A stretch of DNA of 39,362 nucleotides from Nocardioides sp. (GTDB lineage: Bacteria; Actinomycetota; Actinomycetes; Propionibacteriales; Nocardioidaceae). The first letter of the stretch is position 1, and every line of letters starts with the position of its first letter. The position numbers were made by a program, and so were the translations under genes. The DNA lies in assembly GCF_024509035.1 (NCBI RefSeq), contig NZ_JANINT010000117.1, positions 1 to 39,362 on the forward strand, read 5' to 3'. Shown here in pieces: positions 9,060-19,900 of this stretch. The notes under the pieces are model-generated. The model had not been told where the DNA came from. It was given only the letters and a program-made list of their open reading frames with translations, and ran no database searches.

Positions 9060-9961
9060 CGGCCGTCCTCGACCTGGATCAAGCCTGCGGACTGCAGGAC
9101 GCTGGGCCAAGCGGACTCGGGGAATCGGCCGAAGAGCAGCGGACGGCGCTTCGGAGGTAGGAAGTCATGCCCACGGATTGCAACGTACTCGTCGTGGAAC
9201 TCCTGCCAGGGGTGCACCAGCGCGTTCGTCGCTACCCCGCCGTGGAACTGATGAAAGGTGCCCTCGCCCAAGAGCATGATCACCTCGACGCTCTCGTCGC
9301 CGCAGAGCCGCTCCCAGATGTCGAGATTTGCTAGGCCACCTCCGGGGGCCCTGAACGTCGGGTCAAGACCGCCGATCTCGTGCCAGTGGTCTCTCTTCAA
9401 GAACAACGCGTTCGTCTCCTGGGGAACCTGGAACCAACCTCCCGCCGAAGACGCGGCGAAGACAGATATCCGGAATAGTTCGTAACCGTCGTTTCGCCAG
9501 GCGACCGTGTTCAGCAACTCATCTTCCGTTCGCTGGTCATACCCCGCGTGCACCGACGTTGACTGGACGTCTGGCCCCAGGTGAAAGGCGAGGGTTCCCA
9601 CCGCCGGACGCGGGTGGAGATCGGCAGCTTCGAGCGCGCTGGCGATCAGTCGCGGCGAAGCCATGCGGGCGCCGTCGATGAAGACGCCGATGAGGTCGCC
9701 CCGTGCCAGCTTCAATCCGCGGTTCACGGCGGCTACGGGAGAGGGGGCGGCATCCGTCATCCTGTGGATCGTGAGACGCGGGAACATGTCCGCGAGAGCG
9801 TTAAGGTAGGTGTCGTCCGGCGAGCCATTGTCGACGACGACGACCTCGTAGTCGTCTGGGTCGATGTCACGTTGATTGGCAGGCGAGAGTGTGTGGAGGG
9901 TCCTCGGCAGTTCCCGGGCCATGTCGTAACTGACGACAACAACGGACGCTCTGACGGTCAT
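9056..9961 (-). CDS. Glycosyltransferase family 2
   Basis: RASVVVVSYDMARELPRTLHTL, YEVVVVDNGSPDDT, RGLKLARGDLIGVFIDGARMASPRLI. Confidence 0.88.
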   Translation of the reverse strand: MTVRASVVVVSYDMARELPRTLHTLSPANQRDIDPDDYEVVVVDNGSPDDTYLNALADMFPRLTIHRMTDAAPSPVAAVNRGLKLARGDLIGVFIDGARMASPRLIASALEAADLHPRPAVGTLAFHLGPDVQSTSVHAGYDQRTEDELLNTVAWRNDGYELFRISVFAASSAGGWFQVPQETNALFLKRDHWHEIGGLDPTFRAPGGGLANLDIWERLCGDESVEVIMLLGEGTFHQFHGGVATNALVHPWQEFHDEYVAIRGHDFLPPKRRPLLFGRFPESAWPSVLQSAGLIQVEDGR

Positions 9962-11298
9962 TCCGGCCGCGCCTCGACCGCTTCGCGAAGTACTCGTTGG
10001 GCAGCCGGCGCGGGGAGCCCGGCATCCCGCACGTGTCGGAGCGCCTGCAGGAGATCCTCGACCTGGGGAGCATCAGGGGAGATGGCGGAGGACCGAGTAA
10101 TCACATGGGCCGGGGGCTCGTGATGGCCGGACCATTGTCGAACGAGTGGGTTGTACTGGTCCCAAAGCGCGCGGTTGTCCGGGTCTAAGCCAGCGATCAG
10201 GAGGAGACCCGTCGGCGCCGTATCCAGCATGACGAGGATGAGATCGGGTCGGGCGGCGCGCAGCATCTCTGTGAACTTCCAGATGTCACCGGTCCACACG
10301 CGAGTACGTCGATCCCGCTCCGCCTGAGCCGGATGACACGGGAGCACATCATCAACGACCACCAGAGTCGCGGGATGGGCGCGACGCTCGATGTTCATGA
10401 AGTCGCGCAAGGCGTACTCGAAGAGGTGCATGCCATCGATGAAGGCAAGGTCCAGCCGCTCGGTGAACGTCTCGTGCCCGGCCTCGGCAAAGAAGCCGTC
10501 GCTGGTCGTCTCGACGATCGTTGTCGAGTCGGGGAGGCCTACCTGCACTTCCGGGGAGGGGTCCACGCCCACCGCCGGCCCGTTTGCGAGTGCGAGGCTT
10601 CGCCCATGGCGGACCCCGATCTCAAGATAGAGCGCGGGCTCCAGAGCCTGGTGCATGTGAGCGAGGGTGTCGAGATAGCGCATCGCGCCGCTGATCGACT
10701 CTTCCTCCTCAGTCCCGGTGGGCGAGGCCGCGAGATCGTAGCTCGACTGCGGTGCGGGGATCATGGCCGGTTCGGGGTTGAACCACAGAGGCTGCCAGGC
10801 AAACACGCCGACTAGGTCGCGCCACGGGCCGCGCTCGTCGTGGTCTAAATGGAGCAGTTGGCAACCCGCGTACTTGGCGAGCGCTCGGTAGCCGTCAGGG
10901 TAGTAGCGGTAGCAGTCGACGGGGTATTGATGAATCGGACCGGCCGAAGGGGCGATCAAGATGAGGAGTCCGTTCCTCTTCAGCACCCGCATCATCTCGA
11001 CGAATGCCTGCCAGAAGAACTCGCAGTGCTCGAGCATCTGTCCAGACAGGACGATGTCCACGGAGTGATCGTCATACGGCAGCACATAGGGGTCGTCCAG
11101 TACGACGTCGACACCCTCGGCGTCCTCAAGGTCGACGGTCTGGTATCGGTAACGAGGGTCCTCGAACAAAGGTCGGTAGCCACCGTTGACATCCGCGCCG
11201 CCGATGTCAGCCACCAAGATGTGGTCGAGTCCGCGCATCGCTGGGGTGACGAACCTGCTTTGGCAGAGGGCCATGTTCTCGAACGACGAAGCATGCAT
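9958..11298 (-). CDS. Protein with two class I SAM methyltransferase domains (Methyltransf_11-like N-terminus, Methyltransf_24-like C-terminus)
   Basis: N: ILVADIGGADVNGGY ... VDIVLSGQMLEHCEFFWQAFVEMMRVLKRNGLLILIAPS; C: ALYLEIGVRHGRSLALA ... LDLAFIDGMHLFEYALRDFMNIER.. LVVVDD. ATGA overlap with downstream GT2. Confidence 0.8.
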   Translation of the reverse strand: MHASSFENMALCQSRFVTPAMRGLDHILVADIGGADVNGGYRPLFEDPRYRYQTVDLEDAEGVDVVLDDPYVLPYDDHSVDIVLSGQMLEHCEFFWQAFVEMMRVLKRNGLLILIAPSAGPIHQYPVDCYRYYPDGYRALAKYAGCQLLHLDHDERGPWRDLVGVFAWQPLWFNPEPAMIPAPQSSYDLAASPTGTEEEESISGAMRYLDTLAHMHQALEPALYLEIGVRHGRSLALANGPAVGVDPSPEVQVGLPDSTTIVETTSDGFFAEAGHETFTERLDLAFIDGMHLFEYALRDFMNIERRAHPATLVVVDDVLPCHPAQAERDRRTRVWTGDIWKFTEMLRAARPDLILVMLDTAPTGLLLIAGLDPDNRALWDQYNPLVRQWSGHHEPPAHVITRSSAISPDAPQVEDLLQALRHVRDAGLPAPAAQRVLREAVEARPE

Positions 11299-11741
11299 CT
11301 TGTGCTCACAATCTCGCGGTAGGCGTGAACGGTTGGCAGTTTCGGGTCGAGTGCCTTCACTCCGTCGCAGGGACTGGGGTCCTCGGTGTAGTCGAGTCCG
11401 GGGATCAACTTATCGGCATCACTAGCCCCACGCGACCTGGATCACGCGCCGTCTCCACATCGAAGGCGCTCCTGGCCCCCGGCGTGTCCGAAGACTGGTC
11501 TGTCCTGGTTCTGCGGAGTCGAGATTGCTGGATTCTCATGCCACAGTGATTTGGTGTTGACGGATTCGAACCTTGCCGCTGCGAGGCATCCGAGTTGGCT
11601 GCCTATGGCGCGACTATCAACAAGCCGCAGCCCACATAGAGGCGGCGGAGATCGTGGGGCGCTTCCGACACCACGAACGACCAGGATTAACTAAGTCCCC
11701 CGCGCCGAACACCTTGCCAGGAACTTCCACTTCCGGTTGAA

Positions 11742-12587
11742 CTACCTGGTGCCGTGAGGGGCGGTGCCGGCGAACCAGTCGCGCAGAGATACGGCGTCGA
11801 CGCCGAACCGGCTACGCTCGATTGCGTCCACGATCCGGCGATAGTCCTCGCGGAATCGGTCGAGCTCGAGGTCCCTGTCGTCGCTGTACTTGATCGCTGT
11901 GGACGTCGGCTCAGTGCCGCGATCGACTGCCGCGATCCGCTCCTCGGACTCACCGAGGTCGCGCAAGATCGTCCACACCGTCCCCCACGGATCCGCGACC
12001 AGATCCTCGTAGGCGATGAACCGAGGCGTATGTCCATAGTAGGCGCAGAACGACGAGGCGTACTCCTCCATCCGCCGGATCCTCACGACCTGGGCGGCAA
12101 CCTCGAGTGTGGTGGGGAGGCCCTCGCGCGGGGTCAGGGCCTTGAGTTCGGACGTGTGCCAGATGCCCGTCTTCATCGCGTGCGCGAACGAGTACGCCTG
12201 AGCAACGATGTCGCGACGGTACAGGAAGAACGTCGGCGTCAAATCGGGCGGGAAGACATCTTCCCAGTCGATCAGCGGCAACATGTCTCGAAGGCGATCC
12301 GGGTCAACCTGTAACCCGAACCGATGTCCGGCGTTGTTCTTGGTGAGCACAGTCGCGAAGTAGCCGCCCAGTGTCTCCGTCTCGAGGTGGCGGGAGTGCA
12401 ACGCCACCCCGTAGTTCAGCCACTCGCGAGGGTTACCAGCGAGGCCCGTCTCGGCCAACATCTCGCTCAGCCAGGTCGACCCGCACCGGCCCATGATGAA
12501 CATGACATAGGGCCGCACAGAGCCCCAGTGCGTGCGCTCGATGCGACCCTCGCCCGCCACCCCTACCAGTTGCTGCGCGTGATTCAC
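11742..12587 (-). CDS. Stf0-family sulfotransferase
   Basis: PYVMFIMGRCGSTWLSEMLAETGLAGNPREWLN, FFLYRRDIVAQAYSFAHAMKTGIWHT, RFIAYEDLVADP: Stf0 signature layout. Confidence 0.85.
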   Translation of the reverse strand: MNHAQQLVGVAGEGRIERTHWGSVRPYVMFIMGRCGSTWLSEMLAETGLAGNPREWLNYGVALHSRHLETETLGGYFATVLTKNNAGHRFGLQVDPDRLRDMLPLIDWEDVFPPDLTPTFFLYRRDIVAQAYSFAHAMKTGIWHTSELKALTPREGLPTTLEVAAQVVRIRRMEEYASSFCAYYGHTPRFIAYEDLVADPWGTVWTILRDLGESEERIAAVDRGTEPTSTAIKYSDDRDLELDRFREDYRRIVDAIERSRFGVDAVSLRDWFAGTAPHGTR

Positions 12588-13198
12588 CCCAGCAGCATAG
12601 GGCTAGAGGTAGATGTGGCGGACCTCATCGCGAGGCATCATCTTGAGTTCGTCGGGCGGGGAACAATGGGTCTTGTCACGCTGGAGTCAGCGCGCACGAC
12701 GTCAACGGCATTGCGAGCGACGGGGCGTTGATGACGTTGCAGCCGGCCTGCAGGTCTCGTATGCCCTGACGTGCGGGTGGACACCACCCTCGCAGGTTCC
12801 CGTGCGGCGAGCATCATCACGAGCACCAGCTTCGCTGTTGGCGCAGCACCTGCGCGCGCCGTTCGATTGACAAATCGAACACTCTTAACTCGAAGATCCT
12901 AGGCACGCCTACCGACGTCTCTGGGTTGACGGTCAGCAGTGCCCCGACGGGCTGTCGGTGGGTGCGCAACGACAACCGCCCACCGTCTCAGGCATAATCA
13001 ACGTGATTTTATTGCAGTCGCCCTGACATGGCTAGGCCGGCATCTCATTCCGTGTGGCTTCGGATCTCCCGAGGACCAACAACGACCGCGCAGAGATGCG
13101 GCATCCGGACGCGTTTACCGCCAGTGCAGCGCTGTATTTGTGTACAACGAGGACGTGCGCTAGGCCCACGGCCACTGCCCCCATCCTATGCTGATGGG

Positions 13199-14053
13199 GT
13201 GCCGATCATCGTCTCCGCGACTCTGACCGCGCCGAACTACGACAACGAGACATCGCGGCTAACGGGCGCGGTCTATGACGAAGACGGCACCCTGGTGGCC
13301 ACATGCCTGCGCGACTCGCGGCTGGCTTGGAAGCACGACGATCCGGAGACCCTGCCCTCGCCTCCAACCAATGCCGAGCGGCTGCGGGAGGCGCGCTACC
13401 TCGGCCGGTACATCGGCCACTTCGGACACTTTCTCATCGAGACGCTGCCCGCGCTCGCGCGCGCAGGCTTCGATGACCTTCCTCTACTGTTTCATCCGTG
13501 GGGCGTGCCGGATGCGCCGGGGGCGGGCTATCGGGCGTTTCTCCTAAACGCCCTCGGCATCGACGAGGCGCGGATCGGGTTTGTACGACGTGTCACGGTC
13601 GTTGACAAGCTCCACGTTCCCGACTCACTTCCGAACGTGATCCTCGGCGACGTAGACAGGGCGACTCTCGACGCCTACGCCTTCATCCGGCAGGCCGCTC
13701 TCCGAGTGACTCAGGCGACGCCCCACGGCGGCGCCATCTATCTCTCGCGCCGGGCCTTCGACGGCAGGCGGGAAGTCAAGGGCGAAGACACGGTAGAGGA
13801 TGCTTTCCGCCGCGACGGCTACACCGTCATCCACCCGCAACAGCTACCCATCCACGAGCAGATCGGCCTGGTCGCCCGAGCGGAAGCGGTAGCCGGATTC
13901 GAAGGAAGCGCACTACACCTGTGCGGCTTCATGCGCCCCGGGAGTCGGGTTACTGTGGTCACGCAAGACAGGCCCGTCCCGCTCGCGATCTTGGCCGTGA
14001 ATGACGCCCTGGGGCACGTCACGACAGTCATCCCGTCCACCGGCGTCGGCTAA
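13199..14053 (+). CDS. Glycosyltransferase family 61 (DUF563) protein
   Basis: GTG at 13199; ARYLGRYIGHFGHFLIETLPALARAGFDDLPLLFHPW, AIYLSRRAFDGRR, AVAGFEGSALHLCGFMRPGSRV. Confidence 0.78.
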   Translation: MPIIVSATLTAPNYDNETSRLTGAVYDEDGTLVATCLRDSRLAWKHDDPETLPSPPTNAERLREARYLGRYIGHFGHFLIETLPALARAGFDDLPLLFHPWGVPDAPGAGYRAFLLNALGIDEARIGFVRRVTVVDKLHVPDSLPNVILGDVDRATLDAYAFIRQAALRVTQATPHGGAIYLSRRAFDGRREVKGEDTVEDAFRRDGYTVIHPQQLPIHEQIGLVARAEAVAGFEGSALHLCGFMRPGSRVTVVTQDRPVPLAILAVNDALGHVTTVIPSTGVG

Positions 14054-14255
14054 ACTACGCGCCCGGGATGGCCGGGGCGGGGGTGTTCTCGAGCCAGAAG
14101 CGATGCACTCGCTCGAGCCGTTCCAGGTCGACGGCGTACGACGGTCCCTCGCCTCGGCCGGACTCGAGGAGTCAGTGCTGCAGCGACCATCGTTTGGGCT
14201 ATCAGGGCAGCATCCCTCGATGCGCCATCTCGCTGGGGCGCGATAGCATGCCGCT

Positions 14256-15713
14256 GTGGCCGTAGACGATTGGCATACAGACATATCCGCAGAGGGCGTT
14301 AACGCCTTCGCAGAGGCACAGATGGGCTCGCGGCTCGTTTCTACTAAGGACGCGATACAACCACGATTGCCCGACTGCATCACCTTCCTTTGTGGCACCT
14401 TCAGTTATGGCGTGCCTCACGTCTGGGCTGAAGTTCAAGACCTCCCGCGGAGGTTTGAGATCGGCGAATTCTGCAGTATCGGCCCAGAGGTACAGATATT
14501 CGTCGGTCGTCATGGGCGGCATGAGACGAAGGCGCTGTCGACCTATCCGATGGGAATGTTGGCTACGCCGGAGTGGCGTCCGGCGGTAGCCTCACCCAAG
14601 GAGGCGCAAGAAAATCTTGATGTTACGATCGGCTCGGATGTGTGGATCGGATCTCGCGTCACAATCCTTGCCGGAGTCACGGTCGGGCATGGGGCGGTGA
14701 TTGGAGCGGGGTCAATTGTCACCCGGGACGTGGAACCATTCGCTATCGTTGTCGGGGCGCCGGCGCGAGTTGTGAGATACCGCTTCGAAAGCGAAATCGT
14801 TCGATCGGCCCTGCTACGATCTCGTTGGTGGTTGTTGAAGCCGGCTCAACTCTGGCCAATCTATCCGCGCACGGCGGATGACGATGCATTGATCGCATTC
14901 GCGACCGCCGCACAGCAGCGTGTAGAGGAAGAGTTTGACGACGTACCGAGGGTGAGTCGCTCTGTCGCGAGCCTGGCCGCGTGGAATTACCCGAGTTTGA
15001 GCGAGTACGCCGACGCCCTTCTGAAGGGCGTCCTCGATGCTCCCTGTCTGCCGCCCGAGCAAGTGCAGCTGCAATACACCGGTGCCGCTGGGCAGCAACT
15101 CATGGAGCGCAGCGTGCATTTCGTAACCTATCTCAGTCAGCAGATCCCCGAACTGAGCACTGCTTCCTGGCGCGGCTTGGACTTTGGTGTCGGTTGGGGC
15201 AGGTTGGCGATGTTAATGCGGCATTTCGGAGCCGCCGAGCGGCTTGATGTCGCCGATGCCTGGCCGGCATCTCTCGAGCTTCTCAATATTACCAAGCTCG
15301 ACAATCGCCGGATACTTGTCCCTGACGTAATCGACTCGGTTTCTAACCCTTTGCAATCTGGGCACTACGACTTTATCTACTCATTCTCGCTGTTTACCCA
15401 TCTTTCTCGCGTCGCTTACCTCAAAACGGTTGATGCCCTGATTGATTCACTTGCCCAGGGTGGCAAGTTGGTCATCACTGTGAGGCCGGAGAGTTTCGTC
15501 GAGTACTTCGCATCCCGCAATCCGGAGCTTGAGGTGCCCTCGTGGAACGGCGAAGAATGGTTCGTTCCCACTTACTCTGATACCTACGGCGAATCGGTGC
15601 TGTCTTTGGACATTCTCATTCGAGCGATTGATGGGCGAGCGAAAGTCGTGGATGTTAGCCGAACCGATCTTGATCCATTCCAGATCTATGTAACTATCCG
15701 GCGGAACTCATGA
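14256..15713 (+). CDS. Fusion: N-terminal hexapeptide-repeat acetyltransferase + C-terminal SAM methyltransferase
   Basis: [34 protein letters not shown] ... [69 protein letters not shown] ... [14 protein letters not shown] ... [11 protein letters not shown]. Confidence 0.88.
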   Translation: MAVDDWHTDISAEGVNAFAEAQMGSRLVSTKDAIQPRLPDCITFLCGTFSYGVPHVWAEVQDLPRRFEIGEFCSIGPEVQIFVGRHGRHETKALSTYPMGMLATPEWRPAVASPKEAQENLDVTIGSDVWIGSRVTILAGVTVGHGAVIGAGSIVTRDVEPFAIVVGAPARVVRYRFESEIVRSALLRSRWWLLKPAQLWPIYPRTADDDALIAFATAAQQRVEEEFDDVPRVSRSVASLAAWNYPSLSEYADALLKGVLDAPCLPPEQVQLQYTGAAGQQLMERSVHFVTYLSQQIPELSTASWRGLDFGVGWGRLAMLMRHFGAAERLDVADAWPASLELLNITKLDNRRILVPDVIDSVSNPLQSGHYDFIYSFSLFTHLSRVAYLKTVDALIDSLAQGGKLVITVRPESFVEYFASRNPELEVPSWNGEEWFVPTYSDTYGESVLSLDILIRAIDGRAKVVDVSRTDLDPFQIYVTIRRNS

Positions 15714-15735
15714 GCCTCGCGTAACGCGGCTCGCT

Positions 15736-15835
15736 GGCCCGCCTCCCGGGCCCGGGTGGCGTGGTTGTAGCCCGAGCTAAGGTTGCCTGCCCGCGGTCGA
15801 GCGGGCAACAGCCGGCGGTGCGATGCCGGCCGGCG
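15736..15835. other. Cluster of intergenic inverted repeats (candidate terminator / structured RNA)
   Basis: CGCCTCCCGGGCCCGGGTGGCG (15740-15761); TGCCCGC (15788-15794)/GCGGGCA (15801-15807); GCCGGC (15811-15816)/GCCGGC (15825-15830). Confidence 0.4.
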
Positions 15836-16066
15836 AAAGGAAACTCGACTCGATACCTGACCTGAGGGGAGGCGGGCACTTGAACCTAGCGGCGCGCATG
15901 TCACCGATTCCTGCAGCTCGCGACGTGCCAGACAATCCACGCCGCTGCTGAGAGCCCATCTGGGCATCGCTGACCATCGAGCCACTGTGCTGGCCGGATC
16001 AAACGGATCGGGCATCTAGTTCTGCTGGTCAACGGCTTCCCGACGCTTCCATCCGAACTCCGGGGT

Positions 16067-16975
16067 TCACTGTGGGAGCCGACGGGCGCGGACCACGATC
16101 TGATGGGGATCACCCGGAGCCCATTCGAGTTGTGGTTGCGCTAACCCGTTCTCACGACAAAGCCGGTCAAGGTAGCCCAATGACACTGATGTGTTTCCGT
16201 ACTGATCGTGACCCGGATCGGGCCGGAAGTAGAATTCGGCCCGCTCTGCCTCCCGCAGTGCGCCCTCAAGCTCCGGTCGCAAGGACCAGTACTCAGGCGA
16301 GCGAACAGTGAAGACGACAACACCCCCCGGCTTGAGCATCCGTGCGAGCCCGGCTAGGCACGAGGCAAATGCTTGAGGCCCAAAGCTGGTGAAGACCGAG
16401 AACGCGTAGACGACATTCAGACTGCGCTCGGGCGCAGGCAAAGTCTCGAGAAGCGGGTCGCTCTGGACGAGCTCGACGGGAACCCGCAACTGCCGCGCCT
16501 CCTCCAGGCTCGACTCCCACGCATCGCAGCCGGTGAGGTTCGCGGGCTTCGAGTACTTCAACCACAGCATCGCCAAACGCCCCCAACCCACACCGAAGTC
16601 AAGCACCTTGGCGTCGGCCGGCCTCACCCCTGCTTCGGCGCAAGCAAGTAAGACCTGGTTGACGTGGGCAACCGATTGTCGGAGGAGTTGACCGCCCGAC
16701 AGGCCCGTCCACTCCTTTTGGAGTGAGGCGTCCGGCATCCGAGGGAGGAGCAGGTCGGCTCGGCCGAAGTGCTCTTCAGGCGCATTAAGCAACTGGCCCC
16801 AGATCGCGACTGGAATCCGCCGAAGGAGGTCGACCAGATTGGTTAAGTCTGGACGGAGTTCTCTGTCTAGGCGGGCAACTTCCTCGCGCCACGGTGTCAG
16901 GTGGGTCCACGAGCTGTCGTCGAGGAGGGCGCCGGACGTATCGCCGCTCAGCGCGCCGGCGCTAGGGCGCTCCAT
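16067..16975 (-). CDS. Class I SAM-dependent methyltransferase
   Basis: [68 protein letters not shown]; start overlaps end of the upstream giant gene. Confidence 0.85.
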   Translation of the reverse strand: MERPSAGALSGDTSGALLDDSSWTHLTPWREEVARLDRELRPDLTNLVDLLRRIPVAIWGQLLNAPEEHFGRADLLLPRMPDASLQKEWTGLSGGQLLRQSVAHVNQVLLACAEAGVRPADAKVLDFGVGWGRLAMLWLKYSKPANLTGCDAWESSLEEARQLRVPVELVQSDPLLETLPAPERSLNVVYAFSVFTSFGPQAFASCLAGLARMLKPGGVVVFTVRSPEYWSLRPELEGALREAERAEFYFRPDPGHDQYGNTSVSLGYLDRLCRENGLAQPQLEWAPGDPHQIVVRARRLPQ

Positions 16976-19900
16976 GCCCGCTCGCGCCCTTGTCGATCTC
17001 GGTCGCATCGTGTCGATCGTCGCTTCGAGTCCTGCCGCTCGAAACTATCTTCGCCACCAAGGGTGCAAACTGCTCATCTTGATGGAGCGCAGAAGCGCGT
17101 CCGAGGTTGAATTGCTCGTAGAGACGCTCGGCATAGGCGACCGCTAGGCGCCGCACAGGCTCGGAGACGGAGAACCTCTCGGCGATGTCGGCCTGCATGG
17201 CCATGATCTCCATCAGGTGTCGCCGCCCGAGGCCGCTCGCAACGACGCTGTGTTGATGGCGGCGGTGGCCGTTCAGTGCGCGCGACACGAACACGAGGTC
17301 CCCGTGTTGCAGCACCTCCAGGTAGACCCGCCAGTCTCCAGCGGTGGGCAGTTCGCTCAGGTCCACCCGCTCCATCGCCAGTCGAAGGGTGGTGGCGTCG
17401 AACAGCACGGCACTCACGTTTGGGATCGTGTTGCGAATGGCGAGGCACTCCGTGATCTCGTCACGGCCCGAGGCGCGGTAGCGCCGGGTCCAGTCGCGCG
17501 CGTGGATGTCCGAGACGTAGTCACGGTAGTGGTGGGCGAGGACCGAACCGTCGGCGCCTAGTTGTCTCGACTCGCTGTAGACCAAGGCGGTCCCTGAGGA
17601 CCAGAACTCTGGTACGAGCGATGCGAGGAACGTGGGGTCTGCCACGTCGTCGGCCTCGGCGATCCACACTAGATCGCCGGTTGCCAGTTGCGACCCCAAA
17701 CGCCACTGGGCGAACACCGATCCGCTGTTCTCCTCGTTCACGACGACACGGACGTGCGGTGCTGCGTCCGAGATCGCCTCGTGGATGGCGGTCACACTCC
17801 CGTCGGTGGAGGCGTCGTCGAGCACGATCAGCTCGTAAACCGGGTAAGTCTGGTCGAGAACCTGTCGAAGTCGGTCGCCGATGAACCGCTCGTAGTTGTA
17901 GTTGGGCACGACAACGCTTACTCGAGGAAGGGCGGCGGGTGTTGCAGCGAGTAGGTCGAGCATGTAGCGCTGGAAGTTGAACTCGCTGGTGACAAGTGCC
18001 CGGCGGGCGTGCGCGTCGGCTGGCGAGTCCGACCTGACAGCATCGATGACCCCGGCGGCGAGACTCTCGCCCGACAAGGTCTCGACCAACCTTCCACCAG
18101 ATCGGACAATCAGGTCGTCCTGTCCTGTGCGATCGCGTCCTGCCACGATCGGAAGCCCGCACATCAGTGCCTCGAGAACCACGCTGGGGAAAGGGTCCTC
18201 CCGCGAACTGAGGACCAGCACGTCGGCGGCTTGATAGTAGGCCTCTGGGTCCGAGACGTAACCGACGAGGTGCAGCCTGTCCGAGCCGGCCGCTGCAACG
18301 GCATCGACGATGCGCCGATCGTAGGTGTCATGACGGCCTACCCACACGAAGTGGACGGCGCTGCCGTCCGCGGCGGTCGGGCGGTTGGCGGCCATCTCGG
18401 CGAAGAGATCCAGACCCTTGCGATGATCGCCGTACCCCACTCCGAGGGCCACCGTCGCGTCGAAAGGCAATCCCAACCGCTCGCGCAGCGCTTGGCGCTG
18501 AGCCGCGGATCGCTCCCCGCGGATCGGCTTGTAGATACCTTGAGGGCGGATGATCGCGTCGGTGTCCTGGGGCAGTGCATGGGGGTAGTCGCGCGCCACC
18601 TTGTCGGCAGGGAACACGATCCGATGTGCGCCGCTGGTCAAGGACTCCGCGCGCTGGCTCACCGCTGGGTCGGAGAGAACACTCGGCAACTCGTGCACAA
18701 GGCCGGTGACATCAGCCCCGGCTCGACGCAGTCGAGAAGCGAAGCCGCCGGAGACAGACGTGTTGCAGATGGCCGTGGTGAATCCGCGTTGGACCAGCCG
18801 ATCAGCAAGCATCTCGGCGGACGCGTCCTCGTCGCGCGCCAGAACATGTAGCGGCGCGGTCCTGGCGAACTCGGATGCGAGCTCGCCCTCGCCGAGCGCC
18901 ACCACTTCCACGTGCAGGCCGAAGCGGCCAAGGGTGCGGGTCATAGCGAGCGCCAGCAGTTGCGCACCGTGCGGGTGCATGTCGTGCGTGACGACGACTA
19001 CTCCTGCCCCATGGGCGCTCACCGGACCGTCGGCAAGCGTGATCTGCGCGTCACGGACGGCGTGGAGCCATTGGTAGCCCTGGGCCTCGTCCGGCTCCAG
19101 ATAGGCGCCTTCTGCCCACTCGTTCCATGCGTTGATGAAGACCAATCGCCAGGAGGGCTCGCAGCGGGCGATCGTCTCCGCGCCGGCGTTGACGAGCCAT
19201 TGGCAGAAACCATCCGGGTTGGCGCCCCACAAGATGGCAGCCGACTTCCCACGCCGCGCGGTGTTGTCCCACGAGGGACATACCCCGCGCCACACCGGGT
19301 AGGTCGGTTCTGGGTAGCTGTTGCTCCGGTTGGCCAGTTCTACCCAGTCGTAGACCTGTCCCTCGAAGCCTGGCGTCGCCTCGAGTTCGGGCACGTGGAG
19401 TGGGCCGGTGTTGTTGGGCGGGAACTCGACCGCGACGTCGAAACCGAAGTCTGCCGGGTCGGTCTTGTCGAAGGACTGCACGTACGCCAGCAGGATCTCC
19501 CCGACGCCGTTCTCCCGACACCAGGTGCGCCATCGAGTCGCCGTCGCGACGGGATCGGGCAGGAGAGATGGCCGATAGACCAGAAGCACGGGCTTTCCGT
19601 CTACGCGGAGGTAGCGGCGGTCGCGAAGGTAGCGGGACATCTCGGAGATGAAGGCGACGTCGTCCTCGGGGGAATGGCTCTGGCCGATCAGCACGTCCTG
19701 TGCTCGGCCATCCCATGTCCGGGTCCAGTTCTCGTTGGCCCAGCAGACGAGAAACTCGAGGTCCAAGGTGTCGTCGGCTAGAAAGGCCTCGAGGGGGCCG
19801 TCGAGCAGTCTCTTGCCAGCGAACCAGTAGGCATAGAAGCAGAAGGCTGAGACCCCATGCAGCACGGCCAGCTCGATCTGCCGACGCATGATCGCGGGAT

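Noticed and set aside
12613-13160. Small ORFs in the 12.6-13.2 kb gap
   Set aside because: No RBS, no family resemblance, compositions consistent with non-coding DNA; treated as intergenic.
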